A stretch of 64,000 nt of DNA from positions 1-64,000 of the forward strand of contig NZ_CANMVL010000021.1 in the NCBI RefSeq assembly GCF_947501415.1. Direction: 5' to 3'. Below the pieces are notes generated by a model that worked only from the letters and a program-made list of their open reading frames with translations, had not been told where the DNA came from and made no database searches. This document shows, in pieces, positions 37,914 to 47,071 of the stretch (the first letter of the stretch is position 1; the number at the start of each line of letters is the position of its first letter). The translations under genes and the position numbers were made by a program. The DNA comes from an uncultured Halomonas sp. (GTDB lineage Bacteria; Pseudomonadota; Gammaproteobacteria; Pseudomonadales; Halomonadaceae).

Positions 37914-37964
37914 ATGAACCAGACCACGTACGACCTCGACCTACGACTACTAGCGCTAGCCTGA
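37914..37964 (+). CDS. leuL: Leu operon leader peptide (attenuation)
   Basis: A 16-residue peptide, MNQTTYDLDLRLLALA. Five of 16 codons are Leu and four of these are CTA, a rare codon in this GC-rich genome (others CTC). The only start after the in-frame TGA at 37899 is this ATG; AGGGG stands too close (one base) to be an ordinary ribosome site. A hairpin (GGCGATGC with GCATCGCC, 37970-37990) follows the stop and a terminator-like hairpin lies at 38141. Ribosome stalling at the CTA run when leucyl-tRNA is scarce would allow readthrough into leuA. This is classical leu attenuation, inferred from arrangement. Confidence 0.85.
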   Translation: MNQTTYDLDLRLLALA

Positions 37965-38140
37965 GCGCTGGCGATGCCGCCTGCATCGCCGAGTCACTGC
38001 TCCCCCGCTGGAGCCCCGGTCGTCAAGAGGTCGTACCATGTCAATCACCCCCGTCACCACATGCTGTTATACCCCCTGTTTCCCGGTCGTCCCGGTATCT
38101 CCCCACTGGGTTGATGCCCGTCGTCCCGTGATCCTTCATG

Positions 38141-38184
38141 CAGCGCCCCGATCGCCTTCTGGCCATCGGGGCGCTGTCGTTTCC
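38141..38184 (+). terminator. leuA attenuator terminator hairpin
   Basis: A 12-base-pair stem (CAGCGCCCCGAT at 38141-38152 with ATCGGGGCGCTG at 38165-38176) lies 180 bases after the leader peptide and 48 bases before leuA. It is followed by TCGTTTCC, a short T-poor tail. The placement between leader and structural gene supports an attenuator. Confidence 0.65.
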
Positions 38185-38231
38185 GAACGCCAGCACGCCT
38201 GACGCCCCCATATCCAGAGGAGAACGCCGCC

Positions 38232-39938
38232 ATGATGCTCGATAACCCTGCCGCCAAGTACCGCCCCTTCGTCGCCGTGGATCTGCCTGATCGCCAGTGG
38301 CCCAACCGCCGCATCGAGCAGCCGCCGATCTGGACCAGCGTCGATCTGCGTGATGGCAACCAGTCGCTGATCGATCCCATGGACCAGGAGCGCAAGCAGC
38401 GCCTCTTCGACCTGCTGGTGAAGATCGGCTTCAAGGAGATCGAGGTGGGCTTCCCCTCGGCCTCCCAGACCGACTACGACTTCGTGCGTTCGCTGATCGA
38501 GGAGAATCGCATCCCCGATGATGTCACCATCCAGGTGCTCACCCAGGCCCGCGACCATCTGATCGATCGCACCTTCGAGGCGCTCAAGGGGGTAAAGAGC
38601 GCCATCGTTCACGTCTACAACGCCACCGACCCGATGTTCCGGCGCGTGGTGTTCGGGGTCGACAAGCCCCAGTGCATCCAGATCGCCGTGGACGCCACCA
38701 CGCGCATCAAGCAGCGCATGGAGGAGGCGACCGAGACCAACTGGACCTTCCAGTACTCCCCGGAGCTGTTCACCACCACCGAGATGGACTTCGCCAAGGA
38801 GATCGTCGAGACGGTGATGGAGACCTACGGTGCCTCTGCCGAGAAGCCGATGATCGTCAACCTGCCGGCCACGGTAGAGGTGGGCACCCCCAACAACTAC
38901 GCCGACCAGATCGAGTGGTTCTGCCGCAACATCAGGAACCGTGAGGCGCTGATCGTCAGTGTGCACCCGCATAATGACCGTGGCACCGGGGTGGCCGCCG
39001 CCGAGATGACCCTGATGGCCGGCGCCGACCGCGTGGAGGGCACCCTGTTCGGCAATGGCGAGCGTACCGGCAATGTCGATCTCGTGACCCTGGCGATGAA
39101 CATGTACACCCAGGGGGTGCATCCGGGCCTCGATTTCTCCAATATCACCCCGATCATGCGAGAGGTGGAGTACTGCAACCAGCTGCCGGTCCATCCGCGT
39201 CACCCCTATGTGGGCGACCTGGTGTTCACCGCCTTCTCCGGCTCTCACCAGGATGCCATCAAGAAGGGCATGGCCGAGCGTCGCGCCAATCCGGATGCCA
39301 CCTGGGACGTTCCCTACCTGCCCATCGACCCGCTGGATGTGGGCCGCAGCTACGAGGCGGTGATCCGCGTCAACAGCCAGTCCGGCAAGGGCGGGGTCTC
39401 CTACCTGCTGGAGCAGGAGCACGGCATCGAGCTGCCGCGTCGCCTCTCCATCGAGTTCAGCCAGGTGGTGCAGGAGGTGGCCGATCGCACCGGCAAGGAG
39501 ATCACCGCTCAGATGATCTATCAGGCCTTCTGCGACGAGTACCTCGAGCAGACCTCACCCTTCGGCCTGGTCAGCCACCGTCTCTCCTCGGAGCCCGATA
39601 GCCCGACGGTCACCCTGGAGGCGACCATCGAGGAGCACGGCGAGCGCCGCACCATCCAGGGGCAGGGCAACGGGCCGTTGGCCGCCTTTATCCGGGCCAT
39701 GGCGGCCGCCGGTCACGATGTGGAGATCATCGACTATCACGAACACTCCCGCGGCCAGGGCTCCGATGCCGAGGCGATCGCGTACGTGGAGGTGCGCATC
39801 GACGGTGAATCGGTCTTCGGCGTGGGCACTGACGAGAGCATTACCAGTGCCTCGATCAAGGGGGTGATGAGCGCCATCAACCGCAAGCTCTCCACCCAGG
39901 CCCCCGCGGCGAACGTTACCGCGGCCACCCTTGCCTGA
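38232..39938 (+). CDS. leuA: 2-isopropylmalate synthase (LeuA, long form)
   Basis: The committed step of leucine synthesis: acetyl-CoA plus 2-ketoisovalerate. The 568 residues match the longer LeuA type common in pseudomonads and actinobacteria. The TIM-barrel catalytic part has [32 protein letters not shown] and the metal-binding [17 protein letters not shown]-terminal allosteric domain (about 430-560) binds leucine. Two ATGs (38232, 38235) are available after AGGAGA. Expression is probably set by the leader peptide and attenuator. It stands alone, not in leuABCD order. Confidence 0.96.
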   Translation: MMLDNPAAKYRPFVAVDLPDRQWPNRRIEQPPIWTSVDLRDGNQSLIDPMDQERKQRLFDLLVKIGFKEIEVGFPSASQTDYDFVRSLIEENRIPDDVTIQVLTQARDHLIDRTFEALKGVKSAIVHVYNATDPMFRRVVFGVDKPQCIQIAVDATTRIKQRMEEATETNWTFQYSPELFTTTEMDFAKEIVETVMETYGASAEKPMIVNLPATVEVGTPNNYADQIEWFCRNIRNREALIVSVHPHNDRGTGVAAAEMTLMAGADRVEGTLFGNGERTGNVDLVTLAMNMYTQGVHPGLDFSNITPIMREVEYCNQLPVHPRHPYVGDLVFTAFSGSHQDAIKKGMAERRANPDATWDVPYLPIDPLDVGRSYEAVIRVNSQSGKGGVSYLLEQEHGIELPRRLSIEFSQVVQEVADRTGKEITAQMIYQAFCDEYLEQTSPFGLVSHRLSSEPDSPTVTLEATIEEHGERRTIQGQGNGPLAAFIRAMAAAGHDVEIIDYHEHSRGQGSDAEAIAYVEVRIDGESVFGVGTDESITSASIKGVMSAINRKLSTQAPAANVTAATLA

Positions 39939-39953
39939 CGGGCTTGCCTTGCT

Positions 39954-40052
39954 GTAGGAGCCCGATTTATCGGGCGATTGGCGCCGCAGGCGCCCGGCGG
40001 TGTCATCCAGGGATGATGGCTGCCTCCATCGCCCAATGAATTGGGCTCCTAC
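39954..40052. repeat. Inverted REP pair between leuA and epmB
   Basis: Units at 39954-39978 and 40029-40052 face each other between convergent genes, separated by a GCGCCGCAGGCGCC palindrome. The right unit contains the TAG stop codon of epmB (minus strand, 40049-40051). Confidence 0.8.
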
Positions 40053-41185
40053 AAGGGTGTCTTGCTGCCTTCGCTAGGGATTTCCCTGACCAGCCGCGGC
40101 ATCAGAAAGCCCGGCAGCACGTCCCTGAGGCCCGCGACCAGTTCGCGGGCCTCGTCGTCTGGCACGTCGAAGTGCGCGGCGCCGGCCACCGGGTCGAGCA
40201 CATGCAGGTAGTAGGGCAGCACGCCGGCCTCGAAGAGCCGTTCGGAAAGAGCGGCCAGTGTCTCGACCTGGTCATTCACCCCACGCAGCAGCACGCTCTG
40301 GTTGAGCAGGGTCACGCCGGCATCGCTCAGGCGGCGGCAGGCGGCGATCACGGCCTCGTCGATCTCGTTGGCATGGTTGATATGCAGCACCATCACCCTC
40401 TGCAGGCGTGTGGCGCCGAGCCAGCCGAGCAGCTCGGTGTCGATGCGCTCGGGAATGACCACCGGCAGGCGGGTATGGATGCGCAGGCGCTTGAGGTGGG
40501 GAATGGCCTCCAGGCGCTCGCTCAACCAGGCGAGGCGACGGTCGCTGGTCGCCAGGGGGTCACCGCCGGAGAGGATCGCCTCGGTGATCGAGGGATCATT
40601 ACGCAGGGTATCGAGGCTGGCCTCCCACTGTGCCATGGAGGGGGAGTTCTCGGCATAGGGGAAGTGGCGCCTGAAGCAGTAGCGGCAGTTGACCGCGCAG
40701 GCGGGGCTGGTGATCAGCAGCACGCGGCCGTGATACTTGTGAATCAGCCCCTTGGCCGGGGTGTGGGCGGCCTCTTCCAGCGGGTCGGCGACATAGCCGG
40801 GGGTGGGGTGCGCCTCTTCGCCCAGCGGCAACACCTGGCGCAGCAGGGGATCGTCGGGGTCACCGGGGCGCATGCGTGCAAGGAAGGCCTCGGGCACGCG
40901 CACCTCGAAGAGCGCATGACCCTCCTCGGCACCGGGTAGCCAGCGTTCATCCAGCCCCAGGCGCCGGCACAGCTCGCGCGGGTCACGGATGGCGCCAGAC
41001 AGTTGCGCCTGCCAGGCGGGTGGCAGCGAAAGTGGTGCGGTGTGTTCGCTGTCGGTGGGGACGTCTACGTGGGTAGTTGCGGTGGTGTTGGCAGTAGTGG
41101 TGATGGCGGCGGTGCCGGTAGTAGCGATAGCGGGCTCCTCAGCCTCGTCGTGGCGCTGCAAAGGAGCGGGGCTTCGGGTTATCAT
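40049..41185 (-). CDS. epmB: EF-P beta-lysylation protein EpmB
   Basis: A radical-SAM lysine 2,3-aminomutase-like enzyme that converts (S)-alpha-lysine to (R)-beta-lysine for EF-P modification. The 378 residues have the [4Fe-4S] motif C163-x3-C167-x2-C170 (CAVNCRYCFRRHFPY), LSGGDPLATSDRRL, and HTRLPVVIPERI. An N-terminal Ala/Thr stretch (about 19-40, ATTGTAAITTTANTTATT) comes from a simple-sequence DNA tract and is not part of the enzyme fold. It is divergent from efp, with epmA after it, so the pathway is complete here. Confidence 0.93.
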   Translation of the reverse strand: MITRSPAPLQRHDEAEEPAIATTGTAAITTTANTTATTHVDVPTDSEHTAPLSLPPAWQAQLSGAIRDPRELCRRLGLDERWLPGAEEGHALFEVRVPEAFLARMRPGDPDDPLLRQVLPLGEEAHPTPGYVADPLEEAAHTPAKGLIHKYHGRVLLITSPACAVNCRYCFRRHFPYAENSPSMAQWEASLDTLRNDPSITEAILSGGDPLATSDRRLAWLSERLEAIPHLKRLRIHTRLPVVIPERIDTELLGWLGATRLQRVMVLHINHANEIDEAVIAACRRLSDAGVTLLNQSVLLRGVNDQVETLAALSERLFEAGVLPYYLHVLDPVAGAAHFDVPDDEARELVAGLRDVLPGFLMPRLVREIPSEGSKTPL

Positions 41186-41301
41186 GCGTTACACCAGTCA
41201 ATGCGAACGAGGCGCTGACCGTTCTGGCCTGCCTCGTCGAAAATCGTTTCCCAGCGCGCCGCGGGGTCTCCGTGGGCGCGCTCGACCATGAGTGAGTGAA
41301 G

Positions 41302-41868
41302 ATGGCTAACTATTCTACCAACGAATTCAAGGGCGGTCTGAAGGTGATGCTGGACGGCGATCCCTGCTCGATCGTCGAGAACGAGTTCGTCAAGCCCGGC
41401 AAGGGTCAGGCATTCAACCGCGTCAAGCTGCGCAACCTGATGACCGGCCGCGTCTGGGAGCGTACCTTCAAGTCCGGCGAGAGCCTGGAAGGCGCCGATG
41501 TCCTGGATCTGGACATGGAGTACCTCTATAACGATGGCGAGATGTGGTACTTCATGAAGACCGACGGCTCCTTCGAGCAGTACCCGGTCGAGAAGAAGGC
41601 CCTGGGCGACACCGAGAAGTGGCTCAAGGAGCAGGTGGTCTACACCATCACGCTGTGGAACGACAACGCGATCAGCGTGACCCCGCCCAACTTCATCGAG
41701 CTCGAGGTTACCGAGACCGACCCCGGCCTCAAGGGCGACACCGCCCAGGGCGGTTCCAAGCCGGCCACGCTCTCCTCCGGCGCCGTGGTGCGTGTGCCGC
41801 TGTTTATCAACGAGGGCGAGGTGCTGAAGGTGGATACGCGTAGCGGTGAGTACGTCAGCCGGGCTTGA
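41302..41868 (+). CDS. efp: Elongation factor P
   Basis: EF-P relieves ribosome stalling at polyproline. The 188 residues show the three-domain fold, with the modified lysine at position 34 (VKPGKGQAF) and the end [16 protein letters not shown]. Lys34 is the target of EpmA and EpmB, both encoded adjacent. The ATG at 41302 was chosen over an in-frame GTG at 41296 because the family starts at MANYSTNEF. Codon bias suggests strong expression. Confidence 0.97.
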   Translation: MANYSTNEFKGGLKVMLDGDPCSIVENEFVKPGKGQAFNRVKLRNLMTGRVWERTFKSGESLEGADVLDLDMEYLYNDGEMWYFMKTDGSFEQYPVEKKALGDTEKWLKEQVVYTITLWNDNAISVTPPNFIELEVTETDPGLKGDTAQGGSKPATLSSGAVVRVPLFINEGEVLKVDTRSGEYVSRA

Positions 41869-41900
41869 TCCCTCGACGACACGTCTGTTGACGACCTCCT

Positions 41901-42032
41901 GTAGGAGCGCGATTCATCGCGCGATTGGCGCCGAAGGCGACCAGCTGCGGCCTCCGTCAATCGCCCGACAAGTCGGGCTCCTGCAACGGATGAGGTAACG
42001 CCTTACCCGCAGGAGCCCGCTGTATCAGGCGA
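41901..42032. repeat. REP units between efp and epmA
   Basis: Three units at 41901-41927, 41961-41984 and 42009-42032 fill most of the 191-base gap between the two genes. The third is a diverged copy (GCAGGAGCCCGCTGTATCAG). Confidence 0.78.
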
Positions 42033-42059
42033 ATCTCCCCCTCCCTGGGTGTACTCACC

Positions 42060-43049
42060 ATGTCAGTTATCGATTGGCAGCCTACTGCCACTATGGCGAC
42101 CCTGCGCGAGCGGGCTCGTCTGCTGGCCGAGGTGCGCGGCTTCTTCGCCGCTCGCGGTGTGCTCGAGGTGGAGACGCCGGTCCTGGGCCACGGCGGCAGC
42201 ACCGACCTGCATCTGGCCTCGCTCTCGGCCGCGGCCACCACGCCCGCCGGCCGCGAGCGCCTGTGGTTGCAGACCTCGCCGGAGTTTCCCATGAAGCGGC
42301 TGCTGGCGGCGGGGTCGGGGCCGATCTTCCAGCTGGCCCGCTGTTTCCGTGATGGCGAGGTCGGGCGGCGCCATAACCTCGAGTTCACCATGCTGGAGTG
42401 GTATCGCCCCGGCATGTCCCTCGAAGGGTTGATCGAGGAGACCGCGGAGCTGGTGAGGTGCGTGCTGGGGCGAGAATCTGGGGATAACCCGGGCCCGCTG
42501 CGTCATCGCCGCTACCGCGAGCTGTTTCGTGAGTACCTCGCCATCGACCCCTTTCGTGTGGCGCTGCCCGAGCTGCGCTGCCTGGCCGAGGAGAGGGGGG
42601 GACTCGCGATGGCCGATGCCAGCCGCGACGACTGCCTGGATCTGTTGATCAGCCTCGAGATCGAGCCACACCTGGGGCGGGACGCCATCGATGTGGTGGT
42701 GGACTATCCGGCCAGCCAGGCGGCTCTGGCGCGGCGCCATCGCGACCCGGAGGATGGTGAGTGGGTGGCCTCGCGCTTCGAGCTCTATCTCGAGGGACTG
42801 GAGCTGGCCAACGGCTACGATGAGCTGACCGATGGTCAGGAGCAGGCGGCGCGCTTTGCCGAGGACAACGCTGCCCGGCGGGCGGCCGGGTTGCCCGAGG
42901 TCACGGTCGATCGGCGGCTATTGGCGGCGCTGGAGTACGGCATGCCCGAGGGGAGCGGGGTTGCGCTCGGCATCGACCGACTGATTCAGCTCGCGCTGGG
43001 CAAAGAGAGCGTGGCGGAGGTCATGGCCTTCGCCACGCCGCGCTGTTAG
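42060..43049 (+). CDS. epmA: EF-P lysine aminoacylase EpmA
   Basis: A class II lysyl-tRNA-synthetase paralogue (GenX/PoxA) lacking the anticodon-binding domain; it ligates (R)-beta-lysine onto Lys34 of EF-P. The 329 residues contain motif 1 near VETPVLGHGGSTDLHLA, motif 2 FQLARCFRDGEVGRRHNLEF, and motif 3 GVALGIDRLIQLALG. The length fits EpmA and not full LysRS. It lies after efp. Confidence 0.96.
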   Translation: MSVIDWQPTATMATLRERARLLAEVRGFFAARGVLEVETPVLGHGGSTDLHLASLSAAATTPAGRERLWLQTSPEFPMKRLLAAGSGPIFQLARCFRDGEVGRRHNLEFTMLEWYRPGMSLEGLIEETAELVRCVLGRESGDNPGPLRHRRYRELFREYLAIDPFRVALPELRCLAEERGGLAMADASRDDCLDLLISLEIEPHLGRDAIDVVVDYPASQAALARRHRDPEDGEWVASRFELYLEGLELANGYDELTDGQEQAARFAEDNAARRAAGLPEVTVDRRLLAALEYGMPEGSGVALGIDRLIQLALGKESVAEVMAFATPRC

Positions 43050-43128
43050 CAAGTTTCCCGGACACTGTGCGGACTATGTGCCGCTCGTGGCTGATCCGTC
43101 GACAGGCCCCGGAGCGCCGGACCGACGA

Positions 43129-43210
43129 GGGGGCGCTGTGAATACTTCCCTGTACGCTACCGACGCCATCCATGGCGTAGGCCCCCCCTCTTCGACCTGT
43201 CCCCGGCGCC
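43129..43210 (+). repeat. 82-base intergenic repeat, copy 1
   Basis: One of three related elements in this window. It begins GGGGGCGCTGTGAATACTTC and ends CCTGTCCCCGGCGCC. The middle GACGCCATCCATGGCGTAG is a short hairpin. It lies between convergent epmA and psd. Confidence 0.85.
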
Positions 43211-43215
43211 CCTCG

Positions 43216-44061
43216 CTAAGAAGGGCGAGCCGGCCCTAGTGACTCTCCCATCTGCACCTTGACGCCAGGATCGAGCCTGTCGGCGAAGGTTACCGGTTCG
43301 GCGAAGGCCATCACCACCGTGGAGCCAAGCTTGAAGCGGCCCATCTCCTGGCCCTTCTCCAGGCGTACCGGGGTATCGAAGCGGATGCGCTGCACCTCGC
43401 CATGGGGCAGGGGCGTGATCTGGCCGGCCCATACAGTTTCGATGGCGGCGACGATCATCGCGCCCACCAGCACCATGGCCATGGGGCCGTGCTCGGTATC
43501 GAAGTGGCACACCAGGCGTTCGTTGCGAGCGAAAAGGCCCGGCACATGTTCGGTGGTGGCGGCGTTGACCGAGAATAGCCGGCCCGGCACGTAGACCATC
43601 TCGGTCAGGGTGCCGGAAAGTGGCATATGCACTCGGTGATAGTCGCTGGGTGACAGGTAAATGGTGGCGAAGCTGCCGCCGAGATAGCGGGTCGCGGCCT
43701 CGGTGTCGCCGCCCAGCAGCGCCTCGGCCGAGAAGCGATGTCCCTTGGCCTGCAGCAGCTGGCCCGCCTCGATGGCCCCGAACTGCGAAAGACGGCCGTC
43801 GGCTGGGCTGGCCACGCCCTCGCCGATGGGCCGTGCGTCGTCCTTGAGCGCCCGGGTGAAGAAGTCGTTGAAGGTGGCATAGGCGGTCGGGTCGGGCTCG
43901 GTGGCCTCTGCCATGTCCACCCCGAAGCGGCGGATAAAGGCACGCACCAGGGTGTTCTTGAGCGCGGGTTGGCGACATTCGGCCAGCCGGCCCACCAGCC
44001 GCGAGAGCAGATGGTGGGGCACGGGGTACTGGATCAGGGCAAATAGCTTGGCTAGGGACAC
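43216..44061 (-). CDS. psd: Phosphatidylserine decarboxylase proenzyme
   Basis: Makes phosphatidylethanolamine. The 281-residue proenzyme self-cleaves at the LGST motif (KLGSTVV), where S247 becomes the pyruvoyl group of the small subunit. Other features are [19 protein letters not shown] near residue 58, [11 protein letters not shown], and [10 protein letters not shown]. It is a peripheral inner-membrane enzyme. The neighbour rhdA and its place beside rsgA-orn match Pseudomonas. Confidence 0.95.
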   Translation of the reverse strand: MSLAKLFALIQYPVPHHLLSRLVGRLAECRQPALKNTLVRAFIRRFGVDMAEATEPDPTAYATFNDFFTRALKDDARPIGEGVASPADGRLSQFGAIEAGQLLQAKGHRFSAEALLGGDTEAATRYLGGSFATIYLSPSDYHRVHMPLSGTLTEMVYVPGRLFSVNAATTEHVPGLFARNERLVCHFDTEHGPMAMVLVGAMIVAAIETVWAGQITPLPHGEVQRIRFDTPVRLEKGQEMGRFKLGSTVVMAFAEPVTFADRLDPGVKVQMGESLGPARPS

Positions 44062-44128
44062 TATGCGGGAGCTCTCAAAAGGCTTCAGAATGTAGATTGG
44101 TAGGTTGGGATCAGCAAGGCTTAGCTAA

Positions 44129-44275
44129 AAGCTGGAAGAGCGTCGCTTCGCTCCTGGAAGCTTGAAGAGCGGGCTTGGCGCCTTTGGCAGAGAATTCATG
44201 CTGCTTTCCAGCTTCCAGCTTCCAGCTTCCAGCTTCCAGCTTCCAGCTTACGGCTTCCAGCTTACGGCTTCTCGA
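44129..44275. repeat. Heptamer (CTTCCAG) tandem array element, copy A
   Basis: A left arm AGCTGGAAGAGCGTCGCTTC, then CTCCTGGAAGC, leads through a 50-base middle to a right array of CTTCCAG heptamers with two GCTTACG variants (44206-44270). The arms are inverted and could fold into a long stem. The array extends into the minus-strand rhdA gene and supplies its TAA stop (44262-44264). Confidence 0.85.
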
Positions 44276-45095
44276 TGGGGCTATCATCGCGGTTGCCCCA
44301 CTCCTTCCAGGAGCCGGCATAGGCGCGAATTCGCTCGAAGCCCAGTGCCCTGCCCACCAGCCAGGTGAAGCCGCTGCGGTGGTGGCTCTGGCAGTGGGTG
44401 GCCACCTCCATGTCAGGGGTCAGACCCAGGGCCTCGAGCTCGGTGATCAGCTCGGCATAGTCGCGCAGGCGTAGGCCGCGCTCGGGATCCATGGCCTGGG
44501 TCCACTCCAGATTGACCGCTCCGGGGATATGGCCGAGATGCTTGTTCTCGCCCTTCTCGCCGCGGTACTCCGCGGGTGAGCGGGCATCCCATACCGCGAA
44601 CCCCTTCTCGCCGAGGCGCTCGGCGATCTCGTCACGTTCGATCAGCACCTCGGGCGCGAGAAGCTCCGCTTCATAGTCGCTGGGCGTGGGGGCGCTGGCC
44701 TCGGTGGCGAGCGGTTGGCCCGCGGCACGCCAGGCATGAATGCCGCCGTTGAGGTAGGAGTAGCGAGTATGGCCGATCAGCTCCAGGGTCCACAGCAGCC
44801 GGCCTGCCCAGCCGCCACCCTCGTCGTCATAGGCCACCACATGGGTGTCACGCGTCAGGCCGAGGTCGCTGAACAGGGCCGAGAGCTGCTCGATACTGGG
44901 CTCGCGGTTCGGGACCTCGCCCTCGCCACGCATCAGCCGAGCCTTGTCGAGGAACACGGCACCGGGGACATGACCCTCGGTATAGCTGTCGCCGCGCATG
45001 GGCACGTCGATGATCAGCAGCGACGGGGCATCCAGGTGCTCGGCGAGCTGCTCCGGTTCGACGATCAGCGGTAGCAGGTTGGCTTCTGAACTCAT
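44262..45095 (-). CDS. rhdA: Thiosulfate sulfurtransferase (rhodanese), RhdA type
   Basis: A two-domain rhodanese of 277 residues. The catalytic C-terminal domain carries C235 in the loop CQSHHRSG, almost identical to the CQTHHRS loop of Azotobacter/Pseudomonas RhdA; E. coli SseA has a different loop. It transfers sulfane sulfur from thiosulfate to cyanide or thiols. The N-terminal domain is structural. Its last residues (EKP) and stop codon lie inside the heptamer repeat. Confidence 0.88.
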   Translation of the reverse strand: MSSEANLLPLIVEPEQLAEHLDAPSLLIIDVPMRGDSYTEGHVPGAVFLDKARLMRGEGEVPNREPSIEQLSALFSDLGLTRDTHVVAYDDEGGGWAGRLLWTLELIGHTRYSYLNGGIHAWRAAGQPLATEASAPTPSDYEAELLAPEVLIERDEIAERLGEKGFAVWDARSPAEYRGEKGENKHLGHIPGAVNLEWTQAMDPERGLRLRDYAELITELEALGLTPDMEVATHCQSHHRSGFTWLVGRALGFERIRAYAGSWKEWGNRDDSPIEKP

Positions 45096-45135
45096 GGGAC
45101 TCTCCTTGTATGACAGCCTTGTATGACAGGTCCGC

Positions 45136-46170
45136 TCAGCTCACTTCCAGGGAGTCGAGGATGCGCCGGTAGCTGGCGAATCGCTCGGGATGAATCTCTT
45201 CACGCTCCACCGCGGCAAGCAGGGCACAGCCCGGTTCCTGGCGGTGGCGGCAGTCGCGAAAGCGACACTGGCCGAGATAGGGGCGAAACTCGACAAAGCC
45301 CTCGGTGACCTGCTGTTCGGTCAGGTGGCCGAGGCCGAACTCGCGAATGCCCGGGGAGTCGATCAGCTCGGCCCCCTCGGCGCGGGGCAGCCGGTAGAGC
45401 CGCGCGGTGGTGGTGGTATGGGTGCCCTTGCGAGAATCCTTCGACAGGTCACCGATACGCAGCCCCTCGTCGGGGAGCAGGCGGTCGATCAGTGACGACT
45501 TGCCCACACCACTCTGCCCCACGAACACCGAGGTGCGGCCGGCCAGCCGCGACAGCAGGCTCGCCAGGCCATCCTCGCTGGCGGTGGTGGTGGCCACCAC
45601 CGGATAGCCGAGTGCCGCGTAGCGCTGCAGCAGTGCCATCAGCTCACCGCCGCCGTCGGGCAGCAGGTCGACCTTGTTGAGCACCAGCACGGGGGTGATG
45701 CCGGTGGCCTCGGCGGCCACCAGGTAGCGGTCGATCAGATTGGGGTGGGGCTCGGGCTCCACCGCGAAGACGATCAGGATCTGGTCGATATTGGCCGCCA
45801 CCGGCTTGAGCTGGCCCCGGGCGTCGGGGCGCTCCAGCACGTTGTCGCGCTCGCCGCGGGCGACCACCACGCCCTCGACGATGCGCCCCTCGGTGTCCGT
45901 TCTGCCGCGCCAGATCACTCGGTCGCCGGTGACCAGGCCATCGAGGTTGGCGCGTAGATGGCAGCGTATCGATTCGTCGTCGGCGTCCGGCCGCACGTCC
46001 AGGGTGCGGCCGAAGTGGGCCATCACCCGTCCCGGCTGCTCGGCGCCGTAGTCGCCGGCGGTGAGCAGCTCCTCTTCCTGGACGTCGTGCCGGGTGGCGC
46101 GTGCGGCGCGCTCGGCCTGTATCTTCTCGATACGCCAGCGTTGCTGGCGACTCAGCTTGCGTTTGCTCAT
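45136..46170 (-). CDS. rsgA: Ribosome small-subunit biogenesis GTPase RsgA
   Basis: A circularly permuted GTPase that proofreads 30S maturation. The 344 residues have an N-terminal OB-fold (about 45-110), G4 LNKVD before G1 GQSGVGKSSLIDRLL, G3 DSPGIREFGL, and a C-terminal zinc knuckle C-x5-C-x-H-x5-C (CRFRDCRHRQEPGC). The ATG lies at 46168-46170. It is divergent from orn, as in Pseudomonas. Confidence 0.96.
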   Translation of the reverse strand: MSKRKLSRQQRWRIEKIQAERAARATRHDVQEEELLTAGDYGAEQPGRVMAHFGRTLDVRPDADDESIRCHLRANLDGLVTGDRVIWRGRTDTEGRIVEGVVVARGERDNVLERPDARGQLKPVAANIDQILIVFAVEPEPHPNLIDRYLVAAEATGITPVLVLNKVDLLPDGGGELMALLQRYAALGYPVVATTTASEDGLASLLSRLAGRTSVFVGQSGVGKSSLIDRLLPDEGLRIGDLSKDSRKGTHTTTTARLYRLPRAEGAELIDSPGIREFGLGHLTEQQVTEGFVEFRPYLGQCRFRDCRHRQEPGCALLAAVEREEIHPERFASYRRILDSLEVS

Positions 46171-46267
46171 GGGGCCCTGATGCTCGGTACAATGATGGCA
46201 TTGTACTCATCCATGACGCCGGCTGTCGCGAGGTTGCGAGTCGGCCCCCGCAGGAGAAGGTGTTTCC

Positions 46268-46873
46268 ATGAGCACGAACGCGTCAGTGAAAGACGATAAG
46301 CAGAACCCCCGCAGCCAGCGTCTGGTCTGGATCGACCTGGAGATGACCGGCCTCGACCCGAACAGGGAGCGGATCATCGAGGTGGCCACCCTGGTCACCG
46401 ATGCCGAGCTCAATGTTGTCGCCGAAGGGCCGGTGATCGCGGTCAAGCAGCCGGATAGCCTGCTCGAGGGGATGGATGCGTGGTGTACCCGAACCCACGG
46501 CGAATCGGGGCTTACCGCGCGCGTGCAGGCGAGCGATGTGGATACCGCCGAGGCCGAGCGGCGCACCCTGGCGTTCCTGCAGGAGCATGTCGAGCCCGGC
46601 AGCTCGCCGATGTGCGGCAACAGCATCCATCAGGATCGTCGCTTCCTTGAGCGTGAGATGCCAGGGCTGCTGGCCTTCTTCCACTACCGCAACCTCGATG
46701 TCTCCACCCTCAAGGAGCTGGCCAAGCGCTGGAACCCCGGCGCCCTGGCGGGCTTCAGCAAGCGCAACGTGCACCTGGCCATGGATGACATCAAGGAGTC
46801 CATCGCCGAGCTTGCCCACTATCGCAATACTTTTCTGCGCCTGCCGGGACAGCACAGCGACGAGGAGGAGTAG
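46268..46873 (+). CDS. orn: Oligoribonuclease
   Basis: Orn degrades RNA dinucleotides, including pGpG from cyclic-di-GMP. The 201 residues contain the DEDDh exonuclease motifs: [14 protein letters not shown] (D and E), [15 protein letters not shown], and [14 protein letters not shown] with its histidine and aspartate. About 15 extra residues (charged) precede the family start; the ATG at 46268 is the best available. Confidence 0.95.
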   Translation: MSTNASVKDDKQNPRSQRLVWIDLEMTGLDPNRERIIEVATLVTDAELNVVAEGPVIAVKQPDSLLEGMDAWCTRTHGESGLTARVQASDVDTAEAERRTLAFLQEHVEPGSSPMCGNSIHQDRRFLEREMPGLLAFFHYRNLDVSTLKELAKRWNPGALAGFSKRNVHLAMDDIKESIAELAHYRNTFLRLPGQHSDEEE

Positions 46874-46918
46874 GCGACTGGAGAATAAGGCGCGGCTTTT
46901 CCGGCGACAGGCCTGATC

Positions 46919-47000
46919 GGGGGCGCTGTGAACCCATCCTTGGGCGCTACCTCAGCCATCCCTGGTCTTCGGACCCCCTCCAGCCCTGTCCCCGGCGCCG
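46919..47000 (+). repeat. 82-base intergenic repeat, copy 2
   Basis: The same family and length as copy 1, beginning GGGGGCGCTGTGAACCCATC and ending CCCTGTCCCCGGCGCC. It lies between convergent orn and queG. No gene is seen in this gap. Confidence 0.85.
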
Positions 47001-47071
47001 CTCACTTGGGCAGTACCTGTTGCCTCCAAAAGGGCTAAGTCGCCGGCATATAGCGACTCCAGGGGTAGTGT

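Noticed and set aside
44206..44270. Possible CRISPR array
   Set aside because: The repeat unit is seven bases with no spacers, so it is a simple tandem array, not CRISPR. No cas genes are present.
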